In this document: positions 9,683 through 17,138 of the stretch, piece after piece
How positions within the stretch are numbered: position 1 is the stretch's first letter
Layout of the letters: each line of letters starts with the position of its first letter
Source of the DNA: Fervidobacterium changbaicum
GTDB lineage: Bacteria > Thermotogota > Thermotogae > Thermotogales > Fervidobacteriaceae
DNA length: 64,000 nucleotides
Direction: 5' to 3'
Assembly: GCF_004117075.1 (NCBI RefSeq)
Contig: NZ_CP026721.1
Coordinates: forward strand, 1,984,001-2,048,000
The notes under the pieces: model-generated
What the model saw: only the letters and a program-made list of their open reading frames with translations
The model's database searches: none
Told to the model about the DNA's origin: nothing
Program-made: the position numbers and the translations under genes

Positions 9683-9713
9683 AAAGGCTCCGGGATGAAC
9701 CCGGGGCTTTTTA
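9683..9713. terminator. Rho-independent terminator between convergent genes
   Basis: Stem AAAGGCTCCGGG / CCCGGGGCTTT with one G-U pair and loop ATGAA, followed by T-rich sequence. It terminates the thiolase-SDR operon and probably, in reverse, the interrupted binding-protein gene. Confidence 0.85.
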
Positions 9714-9715
9714 GT

Positions 9716-10420
9716 TTAGTAACTACCTACGTACGATACCACGATGCGCCGGACGGTACCATTGGTCACAAGTTTGGCAATTGCCTCGTTGAGTCTTTTT
9801 TCTAAAGAGTTGTTAAGTATAACTGCTCCCACGCTAATGGTGTAAATCAAGTCTTTGTGAACGTAGAAACCATACTTATTGGACAAATAAAGCGCGTTTA
9901 TGTAATCAAAGAACGCTCCATCGATCTTTTTGATGAGTAAGTTTGTCACGATCTCTTCATTAGATACGAAAGACGTGTACTTTACCTTCTTTCCGCTCTT
10001 AATCCATTCTTGCACGATCTTTTCTCCGGTTGCACCTTTCTTAACCCCAAATGTTATCTTTTCCACATTTCCGTCCCATTTTATCTCGCTTCTGACAACT
10101 ATAGCAAGTCCAGAGGTTATGTACGGCTGTGTGAATTTGAAAGTCTTTTTTCTCTCCTCGGTCATATGTATCCCACCAGCGACAACATCCAACCCTAGCT
10201 TTGGAAGGATTGCGTTATCAAGCGCTGCAAATGGCAGGACGTAGAATTCGACCTGTAATCCCAACTCGTCACCAATGGCACGCCAAAGGTCGAATTCGAT
10301 TCCGGAAAGTTTGTTAGAAACCCAAAAAGCGTAAGGTTCACCAAGCAACAAGCCCACCTTAAGAAACTGACAAAAAGCAAGAGATGTTAAAAGTGTAATT
10401 ATCAGAAAAACCAACACTTT
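9716..10420 (-). pseudogene. Amino-acid ABC transporter substrate-binding protein, 3' part, interrupted by IS1182
   Basis: A family 3 solute-binding protein (polar amino acid type) whose mature part is intact: KVGLLLGEPYAFW, GIEFDLWRAIGDELG, FTQPYITSGLAIVV and DGAFFDYINAL are typical. The insertion element starts at 10421 and cuts the gene inside the signal peptide. A TTG at 10433-10435 inside the element restores an open frame of 239 codons, but it has no ribosome-binding site. Joining 12028-12000 to 10415-9716 and removing one 5-bp duplication rebuilds an in-frame protein of about 242 residues beginning MMLTKFAFKVLVFLIITLL, with a good ribosome-binding site. The gene is therefore probably inactive or poorly expressed. 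No permease or ATPase genes are adjacent. Confidence 0.82.
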
Positions 10421-10436
10421 GCAGACTGTTGACAAA
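10416..10436 (+). repeat. IS1182 left inverted repeat with target duplication
   Basis: Target duplication ACTTT (10416-10420) is followed by the 16-bp terminal repeat GCAGACTGTTGACAAA (10421-10436). The reverse complement of 11984-11999 differs at one position only. Confidence 0.85.
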
Positions 10437-10458
10437 GTATAACTTGTTCAAGTATAAT
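10429..10458 (+). promoter_or_regulatory. Inward promoter at the IS1182 left end
   Basis: A consensus TTGACA (10429-10434) lies inside the left inverted repeat; after an 18-bp spacer comes TATAAT (10453-10458). It would drive the transposase, but a terminator-like hairpin follows at once. Confidence 0.7.
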
Positions 10459-10464
10459 CTCTTC

Positions 10465-10501
10465 AAAAGAGGATCCTTTCCAAACAGGATCCTCTTTTTT
10501 T
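10465..10501 (+). terminator. Terminator hairpin upstream of the transposase
   Basis: AAGAGGATCC (10467-10476) and GGATCCTCTT (10487-10496) form a perfect 10-bp stem followed by a run of T. It sits between the left-end promoter and the transposase ribosome-binding site. It could block read-through from host genes or attenuate transposase transcription. Confidence 0.8.
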
Positions 10502-10525
10502 ACACAAATAGTAGGAGGAATATAC

Positions 10526-12022
10526 ATGCTGACCATCAACAAAGATAAATCACGCAGAGAACAAATCGAATCCGTCTCCATCGAGCAACTCGTCCCTCAT
10601 GACCACCTCGTCAGAAAAATCGAATCCGCCATCAATTTCGATTTCATCTACGACCTTGTCAAAGACAAGTACTGCCTCAATAATGGCAGACCTAGTATTG
10701 ACCCCGTTGTGTTAATTAAAATTACCATTATCCAATATATGTTCGGCATAAAATCCATGCGTCAAACCATAAAGGAAATACAAACAAACGTCGCATACAG
10801 ATGGTTTCTCGGATTCGGGTTTTCTGATACCATCCCTCATTTCAGCACGTTCAGTAAAAACTACGAACGTAGGTTCAAAGGAACCGATTTGTTTGAGCAA
10901 ATCTTCAACAAAATACTGCAGCAAGCAATCGAGCATGGCTTGGTAAATATGGATGCCGTGTTCATGGATTCAACACACATCAAAGCAAGTGCGAACAAGA
11001 AAAAGTACGAGAAGGTATTTGTAGAGGAGCAAACCAAGACATACAAACAAGCTTTAGAAGAAGAAATAAACAAAGATAGGCAAAAACACGGATTGAAGCC
11101 TTTGGATTTCACACATGAGAAAGTAAAACTGAAGGAAATAAAAATAAGCACGACAGACCCAGATAGCGGGATGATAAACAAAAATGAAAAAGAACACCAG
11201 TTCGGATATTCTGCACACATAGCATGCGATAAGAACGGGATAATACTAAGCTGTATAACAACACCAGCAAATGTCCACGACAGCATGGTGTTTGAGAACT
11301 TATTCAATAAAACAAAAAAGAACGCTGGCAAATCGAAAAGGGCAGCTTTGGATGCAGGATACAAGACTCCACCGATATGTAAGCTATTGATGGACGAAGG
11401 TATAGTCCCGTGCATGCCATACACACGTGCACAACACAAAGAAGGGTATTTCAAAAAAAGACAATTCGTATACGATGAATATTACGATTGCTACATATGT
11501 CCACAAGGGCAGATATTAGAATACTCAACAACAAACAGAAAAGGGTACAAAGAATACAAATCGGATCCGAAGGTATGTGAGAAATGTGAAGATTTAGGTA
11601 GATGTACAAGCAGTAAGAATCACACGAAGATAATCACCCGACATGTATGGGAAGAATACATGGAAGAAGTAGAGTATTTAAGGCACACGAAAGAATGTAA
11701 AGAGTTGTACAAAGAAAGAAGCAAGACGATAGAGAGGGTATTTGCGGACTTGAAGGAGAAGCACGGTATGAGGGTGACGATGCTGAGGGGGATAGAAAAG
11801 GTGCACATGCAAGTGTTATTGACTTGCACATGTTTTAACATGAAAAAATTAGCGAATTGGATATGGAAAAAGGGGAAGGGAGGTCCAGGGAAGGGCAAAA
11901 ATTTGGAAGTTTTATTAGAATTTTTCTCAAAAGTTGTATTGGCGATAATAAAACCCCACCTTTCGTTTATCGAAAAGTGGGGGTTTGTCAACAATCTGCA
12001 CTTTGAAAGCGAATTTTGTTAG
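10526..12022 (+). CDS. IS1182 family transposase (DDE)
   Basis: A 498-residue DDE transposase. The N-terminal DUF772 domain (about residues 20-110) contains NNGRPSIDPVVLIKI and HFSTFSKNYERRF. The catalytic residues appear in VFMDSTHIKAS, AALDAGYKTPP and the C-terminal KTIERVFADLKEKHG. A Cys-rich segment (CPQGQ, CEKCEDLGRC) lies before the Glu motif. GTAGGAGG at 10511-10518 precedes the ATG. The frame has no stop inside the element: it runs through the right inverted repeat and ends at a TAG in host DNA (12020-12022), so the last 7 or so residues are host-derived. Confidence 0.93.
   Translation: MLTINKDKSRREQIESVSIEQLVPHDHLVRKIESAINFDFIYDLVKDKYCLNNGRPSIDPVVLIKITIIQYMFGIKSMRQTIKEIQTNVAYRWFLGFGFSDTIPHFSTFSKNYERRFKGTDLFEQIFNKILQQAIEHGLVNMDAVFMDSTHIKASANKKKYEKVFVEEQTKTYKQALEEEINKDRQKHGLKPLDFTHEKVKLKEIKISTTDPDSGMINKNEKEHQFGYSAHIACDKNGIILSCITTPANVHDSMVFENLFNKTKKNAGKSKRAALDAGYKTPPICKLLMDEGIVPCMPYTRAQHKEGYFKKRQFVYDEYYDCYICPQGQILEYSTTNRKGYKEYKSDPKVCEKCEDLGRCTSSKNHTKIITRHVWEEYMEEVEYLRHTKECKELYKERSKTIERVFADLKEKHGMRVTMLRGIEKVHMQVLLTCTCFNMKKLANWIWKKGKGGPGKGKNLEVLLEFFSKVVLAIIKPHLSFIEKWGFVNNLHFESEFC
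11951..11987. terminator. Hairpin near the IS1182 right end
   Basis: CCCCAC-TTTCG pairs with CGAAA-GTGGGG around a TTTAT loop, with one mismatch. It lies within the transposase 3' end. It is likely a terminator limiting transcription out of or into the element. Confidence 0.6.
11984..12004 (+). repeat. IS1182 right inverted repeat with target duplication
   Basis: TTTGTCAACAATCTGC (11984-11999) is the right terminal repeat; ACTTT (12000-12004) is the second copy of the target duplication. Confidence 0.85.
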
Positions 12023-12028
12023 CATCAT
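12000..12028 (-). pseudogene. 5' fragment of the interrupted binding-protein gene
   Basis: On the minus strand, ATG ATG (12028-12023) is preceded by GGAGGCGAG (12040-12032). It encodes MMLTKFAFK and then meets the IS1182 end. The frame joins exactly to the signal-peptide codons at 10415 downward once one ACTTT copy is removed. Confidence 0.85.
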
Positions 12029-12123
12029 ACACTCGCCTCCATATACGGTGTCTCTTAATCACCCTCTACATTTTAGACTCCGTAAAAGTTCTTTTCGTTC
12101 GACTTCGCATAAGCCCATTGAAC

Positions 12124-12164
12124 GAAAAAAACTCTGGAGGATGGTACCTCCAGAGGCTTTTTGT
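12124..12164. terminator. Rho-independent terminator after the thiamine-binding protein gene
   Basis: CTCTGGAGG (12132-12140) pairs with CCTCCAGAG (12147-12155). An A-run on the left becomes a T-run for minus-strand transcription, and a T-run on the right allows function in the other direction. Confidence 0.9.
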
Positions 12165-12182
12165 GGTTCGTTCGTGCGCTTG

Positions 12183-13166
12183 TTATCCGATAACAGCTTT
12201 TTCCCACTTCTTAAGTATCTCGTCTAATCTGTCGTTGATTTTTGGATCGAGTTTCAATATCTTCTTTATAGTCGGTACGTATTTGAATACGTCTGGCAGT
12301 TCGATATTGATAACAGGGAGCATCCACTGGTTCAGCGGGACTTCTTTTTGGAAGTCCGGTGTGAGCATGAATTCTATGAACGCACGGGCAAGAGCTAAGT
12401 TTTTAGCTCCTTTGAGGATTGCTGCGTATTCTTCAAGTACGTAAGCTCCTTCTTCGAAAATGACAGGCATGTACTTTATTGAACCATACTTGTACATGCT
12501 GTAAGCACCGTCCGTCGCGTAGCTGACTATCATATCCGCTTCGCCGGTCTCAAGCATCTTAAATGCTGCGCTCCAGCCACTTGTGAACGTGAGCACGTTG
12601 CTTTTTACCTCTTTCCAGAAGTCCATTGCCCCGTCTTCACCGAGAGCAGCGATGGTCCACATCAAGAAGGTTAAACCTGTGCTCGATGTCCTTGGATCGA
12701 TGAGCACAAATTTACCTTTATACTCTGGTTTCAGGAGGTCTTTAAACGATTTTGGAGGGTTCTTTATCTTCTCAACGTTGTAAATCATCGCTAAAGCACC
12801 ATAGTCGTAAACCGTTCCGTAATCATTCACAAAACCCTTGTAAACAAGGTTCTTTGAGTTATTAGCACGGTATTTCTCGAGTAAACCTTCTTTTATTGCC
12901 TTTTGAAGCTGTTGAGGGTTCAATCCAATGACTACATCGGCTTTTGGCGAACCTTTTTCAGCTATCATCCTTGCCAACACATCACCCATCGAACCGAAGC
13001 TTACAACTTTGACTTTGCATTTGTACATCCTTTCAAATTTTGGAACGACCACTTTTGCAATTCCTCCAGCAAAGCTGTCCGATGTGTAAATAACAAGTTC
13101 AGCAGAGAATATGAAAACCGTCGTCAGAAGTAAAAGCGCTACCATCAGTTTTGTAAACCTTGCCAT
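12183..13166 (-). CDS. thiB: Thiamine ABC transporter substrate-binding protein
   Basis: A 327-residue periplasmic binding protein. A signal peptide (LMVALLLLTTVFIFSAE) is followed by LVIYTSDSFAGG, close to the ThiB/TbpA group, and then GLNPQQL, YDYGALAMIYN and SYATDGAYSMY. It captures thiamine or its phosphates outside the membrane. The TPP riboswitch upstream supports the substrate strongly. The ATG at 13166 follows GGAGGAGGG; the longer in-frame reading would start inside the riboswitch. No permease or ATPase gene lies next to it. A ThiP-like permease is about 38 kb downstream in the window. Confidence 0.9.
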   Translation of the reverse strand: MARFTKLMVALLLLTTVFIFSAELVIYTSDSFAGGIAKVVVPKFERMYKCKVKVVSFGSMGDVLARMIAEKGSPKADVVIGLNPQQLQKAIKEGLLEKYRANNSKNLVYKGFVNDYGTVYDYGALAMIYNVEKIKNPPKSFKDLLKPEYKGKFVLIDPRTSSTGLTFLMWTIAALGEDGAMDFWKEVKSNVLTFTSGWSAAFKMLETGEADMIVSYATDGAYSMYKYGSIKYMPVIFEEGAYVLEEYAAILKGAKNLALARAFIEFMLTPDFQKEVPLNQWMLPVINIELPDVFKYVPTIKKILKLDPKINDRLDEILKKWEKAVIG

Positions 13167-13192
13167 GCTAATCCCTCCTCCACGAAGACTTT

Positions 13193-13240
13193 GAAAATAA
13201 AAAACCCCTCCGCTTATTTGCTTTACGCTAAGCGGAGGGA
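13193..13240 (-). terminator. Riboswitch expression-platform terminator
   Basis: On the minus strand CCTCCGCTTA and TAAGCGGAGG form a 10-bp stem (fw arms 13207-13216 and 13229-13238) followed by a T-run. It sits between the TPP aptamer and the thiB ribosome-binding site. Confidence 0.88.
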
Positions 13241-13268
13241 TGATTAAATGAGTGTCTTTTATCATTGC

Positions 13269-13363
13269 CCTGGTCCCTCCGCCGGTATTACCCGGATCAG
13301 GTTCGAAGGGTCGGGAACTTGACGTTCCCCTCTCAGCCCCGCATTCAGGAGCTCCCCTCCAGG
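13269..13363 (-). promoter_or_regulatory. TPP riboswitch (THI element)
   Basis: On the minus strand the closing P1 pairs CCTGG (13363-13359) with CCAGG (13273-13269). The hallmark GGGGCTGAGAGG of the P2-P3 side and ACCTGATCCGG with TAATACCGGCG of the P4-P5 side are present in order. The aptamer 3' segment GCGGAGGGA is complementary over 9 nt to TCCCTCCGC at the start of the terminator hairpin. Without TPP the two would pair and let transcription proceed; with TPP the terminator forms. Confidence 0.96.
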
Positions 13364-13445
13364 AAATGTGGTTTTCAAGCTTATTGTAACACGAGCTTAA
13401 GCCGCTGTCAATGAAACTTAATTCCCAATGTGATTATTTTCTTGC

Positions 13446-13451
13446 TATAAT
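13446..13451 (+). promoter_or_regulatory. Extended -10 of the polysaccharide deacetylase gene
   Basis: TTGCTATAAT gives an extended -10 (TGnTATAAT) about 50 bp before the ATG. No good -35 is seen. Confidence 0.5.
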
Positions 13452-13499
13452 TAATGAAGATGAGAAAAAGAAATCTGATATATAAGGTAGAAAGAATGT

Positions 13500-14513
13500 A
13501 TGAAGAATAAAAACTTTCGGATTTGCATTGCTATCCTATCAACTGTCGTTATACTTTTTATCGTCTTTTCAAATTTCACTTCTTGTAAGCCAAAAAGTGT
13601 GCAAAACGAAAAAGAGATGCTTCAGTTAAATGATGCAAGAGAAGAGAAATCTGGAATATTGTTGGAGAAGTCAGTTGCTTCTGCTCATAGCGATTCGAAG
13701 TTGTTTAAGCCCGTAATTGAGTCGTCTACGACTATAACGACTGCGTACGCTTCCGATGTTGAAACGACAACCGAAATGGCTACTTCTGATGTTGTGAATG
13801 ATTCATACAATTTGGATGTGTTGTACAATTTGAATGATAAACCAACCACTGCAATTCAGACCACAAAGTTTGCTTCAGGTTCAAAATGGGAACTTGGTAA
13901 ACTGTACACGAAACTACCATCAGAAGAGCCTAAACTACTGTTGACAATTGATGATGGCCCTGGAAATTACACAGGTGAGATCCTTGATTATTTAAAGGAG
14001 AGCAACATAAAGGCGATATTTTTCGTCTCGGGAGATACGGTCAAAAGCTATCCTAACATCGTGAAAAGGCAGTACGAGGAAGGGCACGAAATCGGCACTC
14101 ATACGTATTGTCACAGAAGTTACTATAAGTTAGAAAAGACAGCAACTATAGATGAGATGAAAGAAACACTTGAACAAGACCTCCAGCGCACGGAAAATAA
14201 CGTTAGAGATATAGTGCCTGAGATAAAGATAAGGTTCCTCAGAATGCCCGAAGGTTATTACAGGGACTGGGTTGGTGAGATAGCGAAAAAATACGGTTAT
14301 GTTACATTGAATTGGTCAGCTGCTGGTGATTGGCTTGAAAAACCCGATGAAGAGGTCATAGCGTTCTTTAAATCGCAAATCAGACCTGGGACGATAATTC
14401 TGCTCCACGATGGACGAAACAGAGGTAAAAGAGCGCTGAAAATCCTCAAAGAACTCGTCCCATATGCGCTATCAAAGGGATATATGTTTGTTGATCCAAA
14501 TGAATTCTTTTAG
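13500..14513 (+). CDS. Polysaccharide deacetylase (NodB/CE4), membrane-anchored or lipoprotein
   Basis: A 337-residue secreted CE4 esterase. The hydrophobic N-terminus (residues 7-27) ends in NFTSC, a possible though imperfect lipobox. A Thr/Ser-rich linker (about residues 60-125) follows. The NodB domain (about 140-335) has the metal-binding Asp in TIDDGPGNYT, the HxxxH in GTHTYCHRSY, and the C-terminal TIILLHDGR with the catalytic His. Enzymes of this family de-N-acetylate peptidoglycan or other glycans; the substrate here is unknown. The ribosome-binding site (AAGGTAG) is weak. Confidence 0.9.
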   Translation: MKNKNFRICIAILSTVVILFIVFSNFTSCKPKSVQNEKEMLQLNDAREEKSGILLEKSVASAHSDSKLFKPVIESSTTITTAYASDVETTTEMATSDVVNDSYNLDVLYNLNDKPTTAIQTTKFASGSKWELGKLYTKLPSEEPKLLLTIDDGPGNYTGEILDYLKESNIKAIFFVSGDTVKSYPNIVKRQYEEGHEIGTHTYCHRSYYKLEKTATIDEMKETLEQDLQRTENNVRDIVPEIKIRFLRMPEGYYRDWVGEIAKKYGYVTLNWSAAGDWLEKPDEEVIAFFKSQIRPGTIILLHDGRNRGKRALKILKELVPYALSKGYMFVDPNEFF

Positions 14514-14537
14514 TACGAAGGGAGCGTTTAACTAGGT

Positions 14538-15734
14538 ATGATAAGACACAAAGAACAGATATTCCATAAACTGCACTTACTTTCGTTTGTAATATCTATT
14601 CAGGCTTATCTTTACAGTACGTACATAAACTCTGCAGCGGCAAAATTGGGGTTAAGTTTTACGGGAATTGGTTTGATCAACTTCTTTTTGTCCATCGCAT
14701 ATGCTGTTGCAAGCATCACACTGGGGCATCTTGGTACGAAGGTCGGATACAAGAAGATGATATCTATACTATCGGCCTACCTGTTTTTTGTCTCTATAAT
14801 CGGATTTACTGCAGATTCACCGGGAAGGCTTGTTTTATTTGCGATTCTCCAGGGGGTATTTTTCGGAGCGTTCTTTCCTCAAGTGGAAGGGCTCATAGCA
14901 AAATCCGAGCGTTTGTTGAATATAGACCCGCCTTCGATAACTGGCAGATTCACATTATCATGGAGTACGGGGAATATAATCGGTGTGGCGTTTGGTCCGT
15001 TCCTTACCGTTAAGGCTCCGCCTGTGATATTCACTATGGGATTGATCGTTTCTAGTCTGACAAGTGTGTTGATTTACATAGATTACAAAAAGCAGAAAGA
15101 CATTATTATATTTCCTCCATCCAAAAAGCTTCTTGAGCATTCTCAAAACGCCGCAGTTGTTATGAACAAGCAGGCTATGAGAAGACTAAGGCTGGAATAC
15201 AGGATCATTTTGTTCCTTGGTGGTCTGATTTACACATCCGTTCTGGCAAGCTTTCCTAAATTGATGATGCTTGAAAGGCTAAGGCTCGAAAATGCGGGCT
15301 TTTTGACCGTCGGAGCTAATATAGGGGTGTTGCTTACCTTTGTTGTCCTCCAGTCGTGGAAAGGTTGGGTTGGTAACGAACTTGTCTGCGGGTTACTTCT
15401 TTCAGTCGCTCCTCTTACTGGGCTGATAGCGTTTTTCGCAAAGACACCGGTGATGTTCTTTATTACTGCACTTTTTGCAGGGCTGAGCTATGCAGTTCCG
15501 TACACATTTGCAATTTTCTACGGACTGCTGTCGGAAGAAGAAGACCACGGAAAGCAAGGTGCTTTGCACGAAATGGTCATTGGTCTTTTGTTTGGCATTG
15601 GCCCGCTTGTGGGAGGATTATTGTTCGACAAGCTGGGCGGAAACTTGGGATTGTTGGTCTACGCCCTTTCGATAGGAGTGGTCATATATACCGTTCACTA
15701 TATCTTTAACTCGTTGAACAAAAAGCAAAGCTAA
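14538..15734 (+). CDS. MFS transporter
   Basis: A 398-residue major facilitator protein with about 12 hydrophobic segments and the cytoplasmic loop motif GHLGTKVGYKKM between helices 2 and 3. Substrate unknown. It follows the deacetylase by 24 bp. Its stop codon overlaps the stop of the convergent MATE gene: the shared sequence CTAA supplies TAA on one strand and TAG on the other. There is no terminator between them. Confidence 0.9.
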   Translation: MIRHKEQIFHKLHLLSFVISIQAYLYSTYINSAAAKLGLSFTGIGLINFFLSIAYAVASITLGHLGTKVGYKKMISILSAYLFFVSIIGFTADSPGRLVLFAILQGVFFGAFFPQVEGLIAKSERLLNIDPPSITGRFTLSWSTGNIIGVAFGPFLTVKAPPVIFTMGLIVSSLTSVLIYIDYKKQKDIIIFPPSKKLLEHSQNAAVVMNKQAMRRLRLEYRIILFLGGLIYTSVLASFPKLMMLERLRLENAGFLTVGANIGVLLTFVVLQSWKGWVGNELVCGLLLSVAPLTGLIAFFAKTPVMFFITALFAGLSYAVPYTFAIFYGLLSEEEDHGKQGALHEMVIGLLFGIGPLVGGLLFDKLGGNLGLLVYALSIGVVIYTVHYIFNSLNKKQS

Positions 15735-17125
15735 ACAACACGTTTTTTATGCCAGTCGGATTTAACGAAAGCGATCCACATGATGAGCACTTCTGCAAGT
15801 TCGGAAAGTGGGAATGACAACCACAATCCAACGGGACCCAAACGGAGTAAGTATGAGGAGATAAAAACAAAAGGAACCATAACTCCCCATCTACTTACAA
15901 GTCCGGAAACCATAGGCACAGAGGTCTTCCCAGAGCCAAAGAACGCACTTGAAAGCCCTGCGCTAAACGATATGAAAAAGAGTGCACAAACGATGTATGG
16001 AATACTTTGCATACCTATGTTCATAACCGTTTCGTTGGAAGTGAAAAGGTGAAAAATCTGCTTACGCAAGAAAATCAAAGGCATAAGGATAGCTGAAATG
16101 ACTGTAACACTGTAAAAAGTTGCTAGGATTGTAACTTCTTTTGCAGCTTTCTCGTTATTTCTTCCCAATTGAAATCCCACCAGTGTGCTTGCCCCCATCG
16201 AAAGTCCAAATATAGGGATAATCGCAAAGCCAAACATCCTCTCGTTAATACCGAACACGGTCACGTACTCGGAGCCAAAAAGAGAAGAAATCTTAATAAG
16301 TACAGTGTAGGACAAGTTCCTCAACAACATCTCGATACCTGAAGGCAGACCTATGGTTATCAGCTTTTTGTCTATACTCTTATCGAGTGATAGCAACCCC
16401 TTGAGTGAAATCTTCACACCTGAGATACCTTTGAAAAGCACGTATATTCCCCAGGTGAGGGGAACAAAAGTAGAAATCACCGTTGCCCATGCGGCACCGG
16501 AAACCCCAAGTCCAAGACCGGGGATATCGATCAACGGGACTTTCTCGAAAATAAAAACGGGATCTAACAAGATATTCGCAACTGCACCACTTGCCATAGT
16601 AAGAGTTGCAAGTGTCGCATGACCGACATTTCTTAAGGCAGTAAATGTGGAGTAGGTCATGAAAAATATAGGCATGAAAAAGATGCGTATGTAACCGTAA
16701 TGAATTGCATAAGTGACAACGTCCAAATCTTTAGAGAAAAAGTTGACTATTGGTCTAAAGAAAAGCAACAGAAAACCGGATGCAATAAGTGCGACGAGTG
16801 CTTTAAAAACGAGGGTTTGCTCGATAATACGCGATGTAAGCGGTTTATCACCCTTACCAAATGCTTGAGAAATCAAAGAAACAGATGATGTACCTATGAT
16901 TTCGTTCAATATCTCAACAAGCCAGAATATCGTTGAAAATATCACAACCCCAGCTATTGCTTTGTACGAAATCTTTCCGATCCAGAACATATCGATGATG
17001 TCGTACAGTGACTGTACTGCAAAACCGATCATGCCGGGAACGGATAGTTTGAAAAGATTCCTTGTCAACGTCTTTCTGTCAGTTCCTTTTTCAAGCACAT
17101 CTTTGACTTCGCTCAGGTTATCCAT
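15731..17125 (-). CDS. MATE family efflux transporter
   Basis: A 464-residue Na+ or H+-coupled multidrug/toxin extrusion protein with 12 predicted helices in two repeats (LSVPGMIGFAVQSLYDIIDMFWIG in the first repeat, ITIGLPSGIEMLLRN in the second). It likely exports organic cations or drugs. I chose ATG 17125, with AGGTGGAG just upstream, over the in-frame GTG at 17134. It lies 13 bp after an MFS gene and is probably cotranscribed. Confidence 0.92.
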   Translation of the reverse strand: MDNLSEVKDVLEKGTDRKTLTRNLFKLSVPGMIGFAVQSLYDIIDMFWIGKISYKAIAGVVIFSTIFWLVEILNEIIGTSSVSLISQAFGKGDKPLTSRIIEQTLVFKALVALIASGFLLLFFRPIVNFFSKDLDVVTYAIHYGYIRIFFMPIFFMTYSTFTALRNVGHATLATLTMASGAVANILLDPVFIFEKVPLIDIPGLGLGVSGAAWATVISTFVPLTWGIYVLFKGISGVKISLKGLLSLDKSIDKKLITIGLPSGIEMLLRNLSYTVLIKISSLFGSEYVTVFGINERMFGFAIIPIFGLSMGASTLVGFQLGRNNEKAAKEVTILATFYSVTVISAILMPLIFLRKQIFHLFTSNETVMNIGMQSIPYIVCALFFISFSAGLSSAFFGSGKTSVPMVSGLVSRWGVMVPFVFISSYLLRLGPVGLWLSFPLSELAEVLIMWIAFVKSDWHKKRVV

Positions 17126-17138
17126 AGTCTCCACCTGG

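Larger units (their letters stand above)
10421..11999 (+). mobile_element. IS1182-family insertion sequence, 1579 bp
   Basis: The element is bounded by 16-bp imperfect inverted repeats (15 of 16 identical) and flanked by a 5-bp direct repeat, ACTTT, at 10416-10420 and 12000-12004. It holds one transposase gene, an inward promoter whose -35 lies in the left repeat, a terminator hairpin just after that promoter, and a second hairpin near the right end. Fresh-looking ends, an intact transposase and a cleanly reconstructable target gene suggest recent insertion. Confidence 0.88.

Noticed and set aside
12041-12123. Promoter of the interrupted binding-protein gene
   Set aside because: TAAAAT-like sequence is present on the minus strand, but no convincing -35 could be paired with it.
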